The notes under the pieces were generated by a model, which saw nothing but the letters and a program-made list of their open reading frames with translations, ran no database searches and was not told the origin of the DNA. From NCBI RefSeq assembly GCF_008122265.1, contig NZ_CP043042.1, forward strand, positions 4,278,001 to 4,342,000: 64,000 bases of DNA, read 5' to 3'. The translations under genes were made by a program, and so were the position numbers. Position 1 is the stretch's first letter; every line of letters begins with the position of its first letter. This stretch comes from Marinobacter fonticola (GTDB taxonomy: Bacteria; Pseudomonadota; Gammaproteobacteria; Pseudomonadales; Oleiphilaceae). Below are positions 9,427-18,206 of this stretch, in pieces.

Positions 9427-10605
9427 ATGACACGCACATACTTCAAACTCGCCCCTCTGGCCCTGTGCATTTCCGCTGCACCGGCCCTGGCCCAAAGCGA
9501 CGCCGAGCGTCTCGATCAGCTCGAGCAGCAGGTATCTTCGCTGCAACAGCAGTTAACGTCGGCTGCCGCGGACCGTGTTCGCCTGAACGGCTTTTTCAGC
9601 ACCGGCTATGCCACCGCCAGTAACGATGCAGGCTTCGCCGGCATCAACGACGAATCCGAAGTCCAGGATCTGAGTCTGATGGCGCTGCAGGGCACATTCA
9701 GCCTGAGCGACGATACCCAGGCAATCATGCAGCTCGTTTCACGGGGCGAAGAGGACTGGGATACGGAACTTGAATGGGCTTACCTGAGCCACCAGGCGAC
9801 CAACAGCCTGCAGCTCCGCGCCGGTAAGATGCGTCTTCCGTTCTTCATGTACTCAGATTCTCTGGAGCTGGGTTACGCTCAGCCCTGGGCGCGTCCTCCC
9901 CAAGCGGTTTACGGTCCAGTCACGGTAACCAGCTATGTCGGCGCCGATGCAACCTACACGTTTAATCTGAGCGGTTCGTCGATCAATACCCAGCTTTTCT
10001 CAGGCTTCACCGACGAGTCCAGTGCTACCAGCGGTAACGAAGTCGAGTTCCGGAACACTGTCGGTATCAACACGGAGTGGACGGATTACGTATGGAAAGT
10101 GCGCGCCGTTGCGGCTACCGCCGAAGTCTCTGTAGATAGCCGTTTGCTAGGACAACTTTTTGGGCAGAACAGCTTTACCCTCGCAGATGGAGAGCGCGGC
10201 AACTTCTACGGGCTAGGCTTTGGCTACGACAACGGCACTTGGCAGGTAGTCTCAGAAGTGACGCGTATCGACGTCGACGGCCCATTCTACGATACCGACT
10301 CTGCTTACCTCACAGTCGGTCGCCGGTTCGACAATGTAATGCCTTACGCCACTATCGGCTGGCTCGAAAGCAAGGATGACGACGAGCGTGCGGGCCCATT
10401 GTCGTCTGTTCTGGACCGTAGCCGCGACGAATATAGCCTTGGTGTCCGCTGGGATGTTCTCTCCGGCGTCGCGGTGAAGTTCGACTATACCCACGCTCGC
10501 GGTTTCGGCGATGAGCCGGGCAGCAACATGAACGCGGGCAGCATCTTCGCCGAAAATATCGACAGCACCAATGTCTACACCGTCAAAATCGACTCGGCAT
10601 TTTAA
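9427..10605 (+). CDS. Outer-membrane porin with N-terminal coiled coil
   Basis: 392 residues with a signal peptide (cleaved near APALA-QSDAE), a short heptad segment RLDQLEQQVSSLQQQLTS (about 29-46), then alternating beta-strands to a terminal VYTVKIDSAF ending in Phe, the mark of an outer-membrane barrel. A good ribosome-binding site (GGAGAAACC) precedes the ATG. It lies 89 bp after a chemoreceptor and 9 bp before a PstS-like gene, so the last two are surely co-transcribed. A related arrangement is seen with phosphate-selective porins, but no selectivity residues can be identified from sequence alone. Substrate unknown. Confidence 0.82.
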   Translation: MTRTYFKLAPLALCISAAPALAQSDAERLDQLEQQVSSLQQQLTSAAADRVRLNGFFSTGYATASNDAGFAGINDESEVQDLSLMALQGTFSLSDDTQAIMQLVSRGEEDWDTELEWAYLSHQATNSLQLRAGKMRLPFFMYSDSLELGYAQPWARPPQAVYGPVTVTSYVGADATYTFNLSGSSINTQLFSGFTDESSATSGNEVEFRNTVGINTEWTDYVWKVRAVAATAEVSVDSRLLGQLFGQNSFTLADGERGNFYGLGFGYDNGTWQVVSEVTRIDVDGPFYDTDSAYLTVGRRFDNVMPYATIGWLESKDDDERAGPLSSVLDRSRDEYSLGVRWDVLSGVAVKFDYTHARGFGDEPGSNMNAGSIFAENIDSTNVYTVKIDSAF

Positions 10606-10614
10606 GGAGCTCAC

Positions 10615-11028
10615 ATGAAGCGTTTCTCAGTACTTCTTGTCGCCCTGATGCTGGGCGTCTCTGTAGCCCAGGCTGAAGTGGTGGTGGTCGGCAACCCGGC
10701 CGGCCCGGATAGCATCACATTGGATCAGGTGCGTGACATCTACCTGAACCGCAGCAAGGCGCTACCTAACGGACAGCGTGCCGTGCCTTACGAACTGGCG
10801 GAGGGCAATGCCACACGCGAGACTTTTCATGAGGCCGTTACAGGTCGCTCCGGTGCCCAGTTGAAGGCCTTCTGGTCGCAGCAGGTCTTCACCGGCAAAG
10901 GCCAGCCGCCCCAGGAAATCGGCACCGAGGCGGCGATGAAGTCATCCGTCGCATCCACGCCGGGCAGTATCGGCTATATCGATTCCGCCCAGGTGGACGA
11001 CTCGGTCAAGGTGATCCTCAAGCCCTGA
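10615..11028 (+). CDS. Small PstS-like periplasmic protein
   Basis: 137 residues: signal peptide (about 1-20, cleaved near VAQA-EVVV), then one lobe resembling the PstS phosphate-binding fold. Features are DSITLDQVRDIYLNRSKALP, a basic/polar middle, and the closing STPGSIGYID that in PstS closes over phosphate. Full PstS proteins are more than twice as long, so a two-lobed clamp cannot form from one chain. It may dimerise or act as a partner of the porin or receptor. Start supported by AAGGAGCTCAC. A strong terminator follows at 11045. Confidence 0.85.
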   Translation: MKRFSVLLVALMLGVSVAQAEVVVVGNPAGPDSITLDQVRDIYLNRSKALPNGQRAVPYELAEGNATRETFHEAVTGRSGAQLKAFWSQQVFTGKGQPPQEIGTEAAMKSSVASTPGSIGYIDSAQVDDSVKVILKP

Positions 11029-11044
11029 TCGATGCGCCTACCCC

Positions 11045-11083
11045 AAAAAACCGCCCGAGGTTAGAAGCCTCGGGCGGTTTTTT
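11045..11083 (+). terminator. Rho-independent terminator after the porin/PstS-like genes
   Basis: Stem ACCGCCCGAGG / CCTCGGGCGGT with loop TTAGAAG and A- and T-tracts on both sides. It can also terminate gabD-direction transcription from the right. Confidence 0.93.
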
Positions 11084-11129
11084 AGCTTTAGGAGGCGCTC
11101 AGCTCGCCAGCCCCCGGCAACACATACGC

Positions 11130-12590
11130 TCAGTGAGCCGCGCCGCGCGGTACCGTTTGCGGTTCGACGAACTCAAACAACCCTTCGATACCCCCCTCAC
11201 GGCCAATACCTGACGCCTTCATGCCGCCGAATGGCGCTTCCGGCGTGGGCCCGGTCCCCGTGTTCCAGCCGACATGGCCGAAACGAAGACCACGGATAAC
11301 CCGGTTTGCTCGGGTTTCATCCGCCGTGAAGACGTAAGCCGCCAGGCCGAATTCCGTATCGTTGCCGGCTTCGATCACTTCATCGTCGTCGCGGAACGTC
11401 ACCATGGGCACCAACGGCCCAAAGGTTTCCTCCTGGGTACACAGCATGTTGCGGTTGATGCCGCTCACCACCGTCGGCGGATAGAACAGGTCATTGCCGC
11501 TCAAGGTTGAGGGCTGCTTACCGGCAACCAGTTTTCCGCCTTTCTCCAGGGCATCTTCCACGTGCTTGCGCACCTTGTCGAAACCGGCCTTGTTGATCAG
11601 CGGACCGAGGTCCACGCCTTCTTTCATGCCATCGCCGACGGTCATCTTGTTGACCCGCTCGGCAAGTTTATCGCTGAAGGTTTCGACGATGCTTTCCTGC
11701 ACGAATACCCGGTTGGCACACACGCAGGTCTGCCCGCCGCCGCGGAACTTGTTGGCGATCAGGTTATCCGCCGCCGCATCCAGATCGGCGTCTTCGAAGA
11801 CAATAAACGGCGCATTACCGCCCAGCTCCAGGGCCAGCTTCTTGACCCAGCCCGTGCTGCTTTCCATCAGAATACGGCCCACTTCGGTGGAACCGGTGAA
11901 ACTCAGCATCGGCATATCCGGCGACTCGCAGAACACCTTACCGATCATGCTGGACTTACCCATGACCAGACTGACCATTCCCGGCGGCATCTTGACCACA
12001 TCGTGCATCAGCGAAAACAGCGCAATCATGGTCAGCGGGGTTTCGCTGGCCGGTTTGATCACGGAGGGGCAGCCGCCGGCCAGTGAGGCGGACAGCTTCT
12101 TGGCAATCATGCCGATGGGAAAATTCCAGGGCGTGATCAGCCCGGCCACACCGATTGGCCGGTAATGCACCGTCCAAGTACAGTTTTTGGGCTCTTCTTC
12201 GATGGTGTGGGATTCCAGGTGGTCGATCTTCTTGGCGCAGTAGTCGAAGAAGCCAGCGGCATATTCCACCTCGCCCTGGGCCTCCTTAAGCGGCTTACCG
12301 TGTTCAAGGCAGAGGATACGGCCGACCTCTTCCTTGTTGTCCAGAAGCGCGTCGCGAATACCGATCAACCACCCGCGCCGGGTTTCGGTGTCGTAAGGCT
12401 CAGTGAGTTTAAACGCCTTCTTGGCTTCGCTAATGGAGCGCCTTACATCGTCTTCAGACATCGACGCAACCTTGGCAATCACCTCGCCGGTAGCCGGGTT
12501 ATAGACGTCGAACGTCTCCCCGGAAGACGATTCGATCCACTGCCCTCCGATATAACCATCAAAATGCGTCAATAACGGTGACTGAATCAT
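11130..12590 (-). CDS. gabD: NAD(P)-dependent succinate-semialdehyde dehydrogenase
   Basis: Oxidises succinate semialdehyde to succinate, the last step of GABA and putrescine catabolism. 486 residues from the ATG at 12590, which has AGGAGCCGAC directly upstream; an in-frame ATG at 12647 would add 19 unconserved residues and is rejected. Motifs: FTGSTEVG (231-238), catalytic Glu in LELGG (Glu255) and catalytic Cys in GQTCVCANR (Cys289, with a second Cys at 291, as in GabD). Transcribed divergently from the acetylpolyamine amidohydrolase gene, which supports a polyamine role. Other semialdehydes are possible. Confidence 0.88.
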   Translation of the reverse strand: MIQSPLLTHFDGYIGGQWIESSSGETFDVYNPATGEVIAKVASMSEDDVRRSISEAKKAFKLTEPYDTETRRGWLIGIRDALLDNKEEVGRILCLEHGKPLKEAQGEVEYAAGFFDYCAKKIDHLESHTIEEEPKNCTWTVHYRPIGVAGLITPWNFPIGMIAKKLSASLAGGCPSVIKPASETPLTMIALFSLMHDVVKMPPGMVSLVMGKSSMIGKVFCESPDMPMLSFTGSTEVGRILMESSTGWVKKLALELGGNAPFIVFEDADLDAAADNLIANKFRGGGQTCVCANRVFVQESIVETFSDKLAERVNKMTVGDGMKEGVDLGPLINKAGFDKVRKHVEDALEKGGKLVAGKQPSTLSGNDLFYPPTVVSGINRNMLCTQEETFGPLVPMVTFRDDDEVIEAGNDTEFGLAAYVFTADETRANRVIRGLRFGHVGWNTGTGPTPEAPFGGMKASGIGREGGIEGLFEFVEPQTVPRGAAH

Positions 12591-12904
12591 GTCGGCTCCT
12601 TGTGCTTGAGGCTGGGGAACCCAGGTGACATCCGTTTCGGTCAACATGAAGCTCTGGATGAAAACGGTATAGACCGGTGAGGCGGATATCCCAAAGGTTC
12701 CAGGATCATCAGGCTTACTGATTCATAGTGGCTGAACTGCCTGCGATGAACAAGTACGCAGGCTTATTGCAACGACATGGTAACCGTCACAGGTTGAGCC
12801 GGGTTGCAAGTGGTGCCTATACTCGCGGAGTAAACATCACAATTGCGCCCGGCGTCCTGCGCCGACAACCGACGGTTTTCACCCGACCCATCGGAGCCGA
12901 TGCT
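12591..12904. other. Divergent promoter region gabD / aphA
   Basis: 314 bp with no gene. It contains a good sigma-70 promoter reading toward aphA (12794-12823) and presumably the gabD promoter. A shared regulator is likely but no clear operator was recognised. Confidence 0.6.
12794..12823 (+). promoter_or_regulatory. Candidate sigma-70 promoter of aphA
   Basis: TTGAGC at 12794, an 18-base spacer, and TATACT at 12818. Transcription would begin near 12830, about 75 bases before the chosen ATG at 12905, and would exclude the upstream in-frame start at 12728. Confidence 0.6.
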
Positions 12905-13930
12905 ATGAAAGCGTTTTTTCACCCTGCACAGGATCTGCACATTCCGAAAACCTACTTTACCCGGGGCCAGATGCGCGAACCCCAGGAGGTGCCGGCCCGC
13001 ACGGTTGAATTGCTGGAAGGTCTACGCTCGATGGACTTCTCGGTGCTCGAGCCGGCCGACCAGGGGCCCGGCCCCATCGCTCAAGTGCATGATTTGAGTT
13101 ATCTGCGCTTCCTGGAATCCGCTCACCGCCGCTGGACGGCCATGGGGGACGACTGGGGCGATGAGGTGATGTCCAACGTTTACGTGCGTTCGCCCAATCA
13201 CCAGCAAGGCATTCTCGCCGAGGCGGCGCGCTATCAGGCAGATGGCAGTTGTCCGATTGGCGAGAGCACCTGGCACGCGGCCTACTGGTCGGCCCAATCC
13301 GCCCTGGGCGCCGCCGATGCCCTGATGGCCGGCGACAGGAGCGCCTACGCCCTGTGCCGTCCGCCGGGGCACCATGCCCGCCGGGACGCCGCCGGTGGCT
13401 TCTGCTACCTGAACAACGCCGCCATCGCGGCCGAATCCCTGAAGCGCCGTTTCCAGCGCGTCGCCATTCTGGATACGGATATGCACCACGGCCAGGGCAT
13501 TCAGGAAATTTTCTATGATCGGGATGACGTGCTCTACGTCTCCGTGCACGGCGACACCACCAATTTCTACCCGGTGGTGACCGGTTTCGAAAACGAGCGC
13601 GGCGAAGGCCGCGGCTACGGCTACAACATCAATCTGCCCATGCCGCATGGGTCGTCGGAGGCGGACTTTTTCAGCCGCGTGGACGAGGCCATGACGGCGA
13701 TCCGATTGTTCCAGCCGGATGTGCTGGTGCTGTCTCTGGGCTTCGATATCTACAAGGACGACCCGCAAGCGAAGGTTTCCGTATCGTCTGAAGGGTTTGC
13801 GGCCCTGGGCAAACGTGTCGCGGATGCAAACCTACCGACTCTGGTGGTTCAGGAAGGCGGTTATGAGCTCAAGGCGCTGCGCGAGAATGGCCGTCAATTC
13901 TTCAGTGGCCTGGAGGGCCGCGCGCTCTAA
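12905..13930 (+). CDS. aphA: Acetylpolyamine amidohydrolase (class II HDAC-like)
   Basis: Zinc hydrolase that removes acetyl groups from N-acetylputrescine, acetylcadaverine and similar amines. 341 residues from the ATG at 12905. The HDAC-fold signatures are complete: CRPPGHHARRDAAGGFCYLN with the charge-relay His pair (about 155-156), zinc ligands in LDTDMHHGQG, and VSVHGDTTNFYP, the loop typical of acetylpolyamine amidohydrolases rather than histone deacetylases. Divergent from gabD, so the two plausibly serve acetylated polyamine use as carbon and nitrogen source. Confidence 0.88.
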   Translation: MKAFFHPAQDLHIPKTYFTRGQMREPQEVPARTVELLEGLRSMDFSVLEPADQGPGPIAQVHDLSYLRFLESAHRRWTAMGDDWGDEVMSNVYVRSPNHQQGILAEAARYQADGSCPIGESTWHAAYWSAQSALGAADALMAGDRSAYALCRPPGHHARRDAAGGFCYLNNAAIAAESLKRRFQRVAILDTDMHHGQGIQEIFYDRDDVLYVSVHGDTTNFYPVVTGFENERGEGRGYGYNINLPMPHGSSEADFFSRVDEAMTAIRLFQPDVLVLSLGFDIYKDDPQAKVSVSSEGFAALGKRVADANLPTLVVQEGGYELKALRENGRQFFSGLEGRAL

Positions 13931-13968
13931 GGACAAGCTTCATTAGGGGCGAGTTCAAGATCACTCGT

Positions 13969-14100
13969 GTTTTAGCGGGTCCAAGGACGAGTGCAGTGTC
14001 ACTCGCTAGCTAAAACAGACAGAGAACCGCGATTTGGTCACTGTCCTGTCACAGAATTGGATTAGGCTTTTGCGCTGGGGGCAGCCTTGCCCCAGCGCAA
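13969..14100. other. Two intergenic hairpins between aphA and a small gene
   Basis: First, a nested inverted repeat: GTTTTAGC (13969-13976) pairs with GCTAAAAC (14009-14016), and inside it CGAGTG (13988-13993) pairs with CACTCG (14000-14005). Second, a perfect 11-bp hairpin TTGCGCTGGGG / CCCCAGCGCAA at 14070-14100 with no T-tract, so it is not a standard terminator. They may be mRNA-stability or attenuator structures. Confidence 0.5.
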
Positions 14101-14163
14101 TGAGGTCAGGGAGTCTCTGCCAGGCGCAGTGGCTCCTCAGTTTTCCAAAGGAGGATGTGACAC

Positions 14164-14379
14164 GTGCGATCTTCAGCCCATACCCACCCTGCCGAGCAAC
14201 ATGTGGAAGCCGTTCAGGCCGAAATTCTCTCCATTTTCGATCATCTCCAGCGCGATGAAACGCGCGACCGCGAGCGTGCCGCCGCCAAGCGCCGGCTAGC
14301 GGCCCGCCGCGCGATCGAGCAGCATTTCGAGCGCAAGGCGCTGGAAAATTCCATTCGGGATGGCTGGTTAGACGAGTAG
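14164..14379 (+). CDS. Small basic helical protein, PA3496-like
   Basis: 71 residues from a GTG start preceded by AAAGGAGG at ideal distance. The sequence is charged and helical (RDRERAAAKRRLAARRAIEQ, then HFERKALENSIRDGWLDE). The pattern of an Arg/Lys/Ala-rich helix followed by IE-x3-E-x2-L and an acidic end resembles the small PA3496 family annotated as putative envelope-integrity proteins in pseudomonads. The resemblance is from memory and should be checked. No membrane segment or signal peptide. Function unknown. Confidence 0.65.
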   Translation: MRSSAHTHPAEQHVEAVQAEILSIFDHLQRDETRDRERAAAKRRLAARRAIEQHFERKALENSIRDGWLDE

Positions 14380-14477
14380 GCGGCTTTGGGCGGGGCTATA
14401 CCCCTGCCTAAACTGAACGCAACCTGCCGACCGGATAATTAACGGCGAGCTAAAACCGACCGGCACCATCAAACGGG

Positions 14478-15926
14478 TCAGACGGGGGAATAGACCAGTA
14501 TATTTTCCCGCCCGATCGCCTTGAGGTGGCCCGCATGCATCCGGCTCATGGTGCCTCGGTCGCAGTACAACAGGTAGCGGCGATTCGGCGCGAGATCTTC
14601 CATGCGTCGGTTCAGCTCGTAGAACGGAATATGCAGGATTTCGTTATTGGTCAGGTGCAGCGGTGCGCGCTCCTCCTCACTGGGATGACGCACGTCGATG
14701 ATCACATCGCCCACCGCAGGCGTCTGCACCAGTTCCACCTCTTCCGGTGTACTTACCGTGTCCAGGATACGCTGTATTGCGGTCTCGACCCGCTCATCCA
14801 CCGCGCGGTCCAGGACGCTCAGGTCCATCTTGGCTTCTTCTTCTTCCACACGGTGCAGCCGCGCCCGGGTGACCGGCTTCTGGGAGATCACGCCACAGTA
14901 TTCCGGCATGTTACGGGCGTAGCTTTCGGTGCCGATCTCGCTCGCCAGGCGGATGATATCGACCTTGTCCATGGTAATCAGCGGCCGCAATACGACTTCC
15001 TCGGTCGCACGGTCCACCACATTGAGGTTAGCCAGAGTCTGGCTCGAGACTTGCGCTACCGCATCACCCGTAACCAGGGCTCTGGCGCTGGTGGTTTCGG
15101 CGATCTGCGCCGCGGCCTTGAGCATCATCCGCTTGAGGATAACGCCCATGTGGCGTTGATCCACCGCGCGCATGATTTCCGCAACGACGCCTTCGAAAGG
15201 CACGGAAATAAACTTCACCGAATGGGATGCGCCATAGCGCGACCACAGATGGTAGGCCACCTGCTTGACGCCGACCTCATGAGCCGCGCCGCCCAAATTG
15301 AAAAACAGGAAATGAGTGCGGATACCGCGACGCATGGCGAGGTAGGCTGCCACCGACGAGTCGTAGCCGCCGGACATCAACGTCACTGCAGACTCGACGC
15401 TCCCCAGCGGATAGCCGCCCAGCCCCTCGAAGCGACGTTCGACAAGGTGGAAGCGGTCATGAATCACTTCGATGCGGACCTGCTCGTCCGGATATTTCAG
15501 GTTGACGCCAGTCGCGCCTGTTTGGGACAGCAGCACCGCGCCCACTTTGCGCTCGACATCCGCCGACGAGAAGCTGTGTTTGCCTGTGCGCCGGCCGCGA
15601 ACGGCGAAGGTCTTGCCTTCGAGATGCGGTTTGAACACAACGAGCGCCCGCTGAGCGATATCGTCCAGGTCGGCGAGCGGATAATCCCGTACTTCCAGAA
15701 AATTACTGATGCCGGGTATACACTTGAGCAGGCCGATCAGCCGCTCGTTATCCACGCCTTCGGGAACACGGACGTCGACGCGATCCCAGCCGCCTTCGAC
15801 GACAATGTCGTTATTCACGCGGCGCAGGATCTTGCTGACATTCTGGCGGAGCTGACGGATCTGCTGACGGCGGACGGGCTTACTCTTGATAGCCACTTCC
15901 GCACTGGGACGAATCAGGAAATTCAT
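14478..15926 (-). CDS. thiI: tRNA 4-thiouridine synthase / thiamine sulfurtransferase
   Basis: Transfers sulfur to uridine 8 of tRNA and into the thiazole of thiamine. From the ATG at 15926 it has 482 residues, the E. coli length, and starts MNFLIRPSAEVAIKSKPVR in register with other ThiI proteins; an in-frame ATG at 15962 would add 12 residues. Order: ferredoxin-like and THUMP domains (1-165), PP-loop with SGGYDS (about 182-187), conserved MPEYCGV Cys near 344, and a C-terminal rhodanese domain with active Cys in YLLYCDRGTMSR (about 454). Rhodanese-bearing form, so competent for both reactions. Confidence 0.95.
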   Translation of the reverse strand: MNFLIRPSAEVAIKSKPVRRQQIRQLRQNVSKILRRVNNDIVVEGGWDRVDVRVPEGVDNERLIGLLKCIPGISNFLEVRDYPLADLDDIAQRALVVFKPHLEGKTFAVRGRRTGKHSFSSADVERKVGAVLLSQTGATGVNLKYPDEQVRIEVIHDRFHLVERRFEGLGGYPLGSVESAVTLMSGGYDSSVAAYLAMRRGIRTHFLFFNLGGAAHEVGVKQVAYHLWSRYGASHSVKFISVPFEGVVAEIMRAVDQRHMGVILKRMMLKAAAQIAETTSARALVTGDAVAQVSSQTLANLNVVDRATEEVVLRPLITMDKVDIIRLASEIGTESYARNMPEYCGVISQKPVTRARLHRVEEEEAKMDLSVLDRAVDERVETAIQRILDTVSTPEEVELVQTPAVGDVIIDVRHPSEEERAPLHLTNNEILHIPFYELNRRMEDLAPNRRYLLYCDRGTMSRMHAGHLKAIGRENILVYSPV

Positions 15927-16121
15927 GTTAGGGATACAACTGAATAGTGAATAGACACTCATTTTACCGGTTTGCGGCCTGACTTAAAAATAGAGGAACC
16001 CCGCAACCGACGAGCCGGGCCTGATTATAGCCGATCAAAACCGGTACATTGAACTTGCACCCAGTCGGCCAGAAAGATCAGTATCTATAGACATCCCATA
16101 AAACGCAGGAACCAACATTAC

Positions 16122-17516
16122 ATGACGCAGGAAACCGTCAATGCCCTGGTGTCGCCCGAGGGCAGCCTGGAAATTCTCTCCAGTCACGAAGTGAACCGAC
16201 TCAAGGACAAGAGTGAAGGCGGCCTCTACCGGCTGTTCCGCCAGTGCGCCCTGGCGGTGATGAACATCGACGCCGATATCGATGACTGCAAGGACCTGAT
16301 GGAGATCCATGCTAACTTCGATATCCGCCTGGTACCGCAGCCCCGGGGCCTGAAACTGGAGCTGATTAATGCGCCCGCCGAGGCCTTCGTCGACGGCGAA
16401 ATGCTGCGCGGGATTCGGGAACACCTGTTTTCCGTACTGCGGGATATCATTTACGCCCACTCCATCCTGACAGCCACGCCGGGCCTGACCCGCGACGATC
16501 CGGAAACGATTACCAACCTGATCTTCCATATCTTGCGCAACGCCCGCGTCATGCAGCCCGGCCGCCACCCGGACATCGTCGTGTGCTGGGGCGGGCACTC
16601 CATTAGCCGTGAAGAGTACGTCTACAGCAAGGAAGTGGGCCACGAGCTGGGCCTGCGTGGACTGAGCATCTGTACCGGCTGCGGGCCCGGCGCCATGAAA
16701 GGCCCGATGAAGGGCGCCACCATCGCCCATGCCAAGCAGCGGGTTAAGAACGGTCGCTACATCGGGATTACTGAGCCGGGCATCATCGGCGCCGAAGCCC
16801 CTAACCCGATCGTCAACGAACTGGTGATCATGCCCGACATCGAAAAGCGCCTGGAAGCCTTCGTGCGCACCGGCCACGGTATCATCGTGTTTCCTGGCGG
16901 CGTGGGTACAGCCGAGGAAATTCTCTACCTACTGGGCGTGCTGTTGCACCCGGAAAACCGCGACCTGCCCTTCCCCATCGTGTTCACCGGCAGGCCGGAG
17001 AACGCCGAGTATTTCGAGATGATCGACCAATTCATCCGTAACGCTCTGGGCGATGAGGCAGCCGCCCGCTACCAGATCATCATCGACGATCCGGCCAAGG
17101 TCGCCCAGGCCATGAAGCACGGCATGGAGGAGGTCCAGGCGTTCCGACGCACCAATCAGGACGCTTACTACTTCAATTGGATGCTGAAAATCGATCCGGT
17201 ATTCCAGCTGCCATTCGAGCCCACGCACGCCAGCATGCGCAGTCTGGCCCTGCATCGGAATCAGGCGCCACACCTGGTGGCCGCCAACCTGCGTAAGGCG
17301 TTCAGCGGCATCGTGGCGGGCAACGTGAAAGAGCAGGGCATTCTTCAAGTGCAGGAACATGGCCCCTTCGAGATTGCGGGCGATCCGGAACTGCTGAACC
17401 CGCTGGAAGATCTGCTTGCGGCGTTCGTCCAGCAGAACCGGATGAAACTGCCCGGTGCGGCCTACAAACCCAGTTACCGCATCGTCAACGAGCCGTCACC
17501 CGCGGTGGTGAAGTAA
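16122..17516 (+). CDS. ppnN: Nucleotide 5'-monophosphate nucleosidase
   Basis: Cleaves the N-glycosidic bond of purine and pyrimidine monophosphates to base and ribose 5-phosphate; the E. coli homologue (YgdH) is regulated by (p)ppGpp. 464 residues with an N-terminal regulatory domain (1-140), a LOG-type Rossmann core with CTGCGPGAMKGPMKGAT and the PGGVGTAEE phosphate-binding motif (about 257-265), and a C-terminal regulatory domain. Length matches the family. Divergent from thiI and monocistronic as far as seen. Confidence 0.93.
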   Translation: MTQETVNALVSPEGSLEILSSHEVNRLKDKSEGGLYRLFRQCALAVMNIDADIDDCKDLMEIHANFDIRLVPQPRGLKLELINAPAEAFVDGEMLRGIREHLFSVLRDIIYAHSILTATPGLTRDDPETITNLIFHILRNARVMQPGRHPDIVVCWGGHSISREEYVYSKEVGHELGLRGLSICTGCGPGAMKGPMKGATIAHAKQRVKNGRYIGITEPGIIGAEAPNPIVNELVIMPDIEKRLEAFVRTGHGIIVFPGGVGTAEEILYLLGVLLHPENRDLPFPIVFTGRPENAEYFEMIDQFIRNALGDEAAARYQIIIDDPAKVAQAMKHGMEEVQAFRRTNQDAYYFNWMLKIDPVFQLPFEPTHASMRSLALHRNQAPHLVAANLRKAFSGIVAGNVKEQGILQVQEHGPFEIAGDPELLNPLEDLLAAFVQQNRMKLPGAAYKPSYRIVNEPSPAVVK

Positions 17517-17570
17517 GGGCAGCTGTCGGCGAGTAGGCAGGCAAGTAGGGGAGATTACGGTGTATCCGCC

Positions 17571-17915
17571 TTACTTGCCGCCGTCCGCTGGCAGGCTGGC
17601 GTAGTAGGCAGCCAGGTTGGCGATATCCTGATCGGTCAACGCCGCTGCCTGGCCCTGCATGACAGCAGCCTGCCCGCCCTGGCGCTGACCGCCCTTATAG
17701 GCTTTTAAGGCCGTCGCCAGATATTGTTCGTTCTGGCCGGCCAGATTGGGGTAGGTGGGGATTTGAGCCACGCCGTTCTGGCCGTGGCAAGCGGCGCATA
17801 CCGCCGCTTTCTGCTTACCCGCGTCCACATTGCCTTCGGCGTTTGCCGCCAGCGGCAAGGCAGCCAGAAGGGTCAGGGTGGGAAGTGTCAGAGTCAAAAC
17901 ACTCAAGCCTTTCAT
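17571..17915 (-). CDS. Class I c-type cytochrome
   Basis: 114-residue periplasmic monohaem cytochrome of the c553/c4-like type. Signal peptide about 1-26 (cleaved near ANA-EGNV), haem-binding CAACH at 40-44, candidate axial Met86 in AAVMQGQA, and a C-terminal helix [15 protein letters not shown]. It would carry electrons to a terminal oxidase or other periplasmic acceptor. An ACTCCTTGTGG ribosome-binding region precedes the start. Partner oxidase not in this window. Confidence 0.92.
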   Translation of the reverse strand: MKGLSVLTLTLPTLTLLAALPLAANAEGNVDAGKQKAAVCAACHGQNGVAQIPTYPNLAGQNEQYLATALKAYKGGQRQGGQAAVMQGQAAALTDQDIANLAAYYASLPADGGK

Positions 17916-18206
17916 GATCTACTCCTTGTGGTCTCTCTCGTTTTATTCTCGATTTATTGTCCTCGTCCGACTCATTGCCGGCACCCGTACGGGCTTGCAG
18001 GACGGTGCAAAAGCCCTCTGCTTATACCATAGGGTGCAAAATACAAAAATACGTTCATCGGCGCCCCACCCCGCGCAAGACCGTGGCGCCACCTCAGCGT
18101 TCGACTTTTGTCGTATTCTATCGGCCAAGCGCCAGGTGACATCGTGTGATGCTTGCCGTCACCATGACAGCCTCGCGTACCCAACTCATGGAGTCCGATC
18201 CATTTC

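Noticed and set aside
15962..15962. Upstream ATG of thiI
   Set aside because: Adds 12 residues not seen in ThiI families; the ATG at 15926 gives the standard length and N-terminus.
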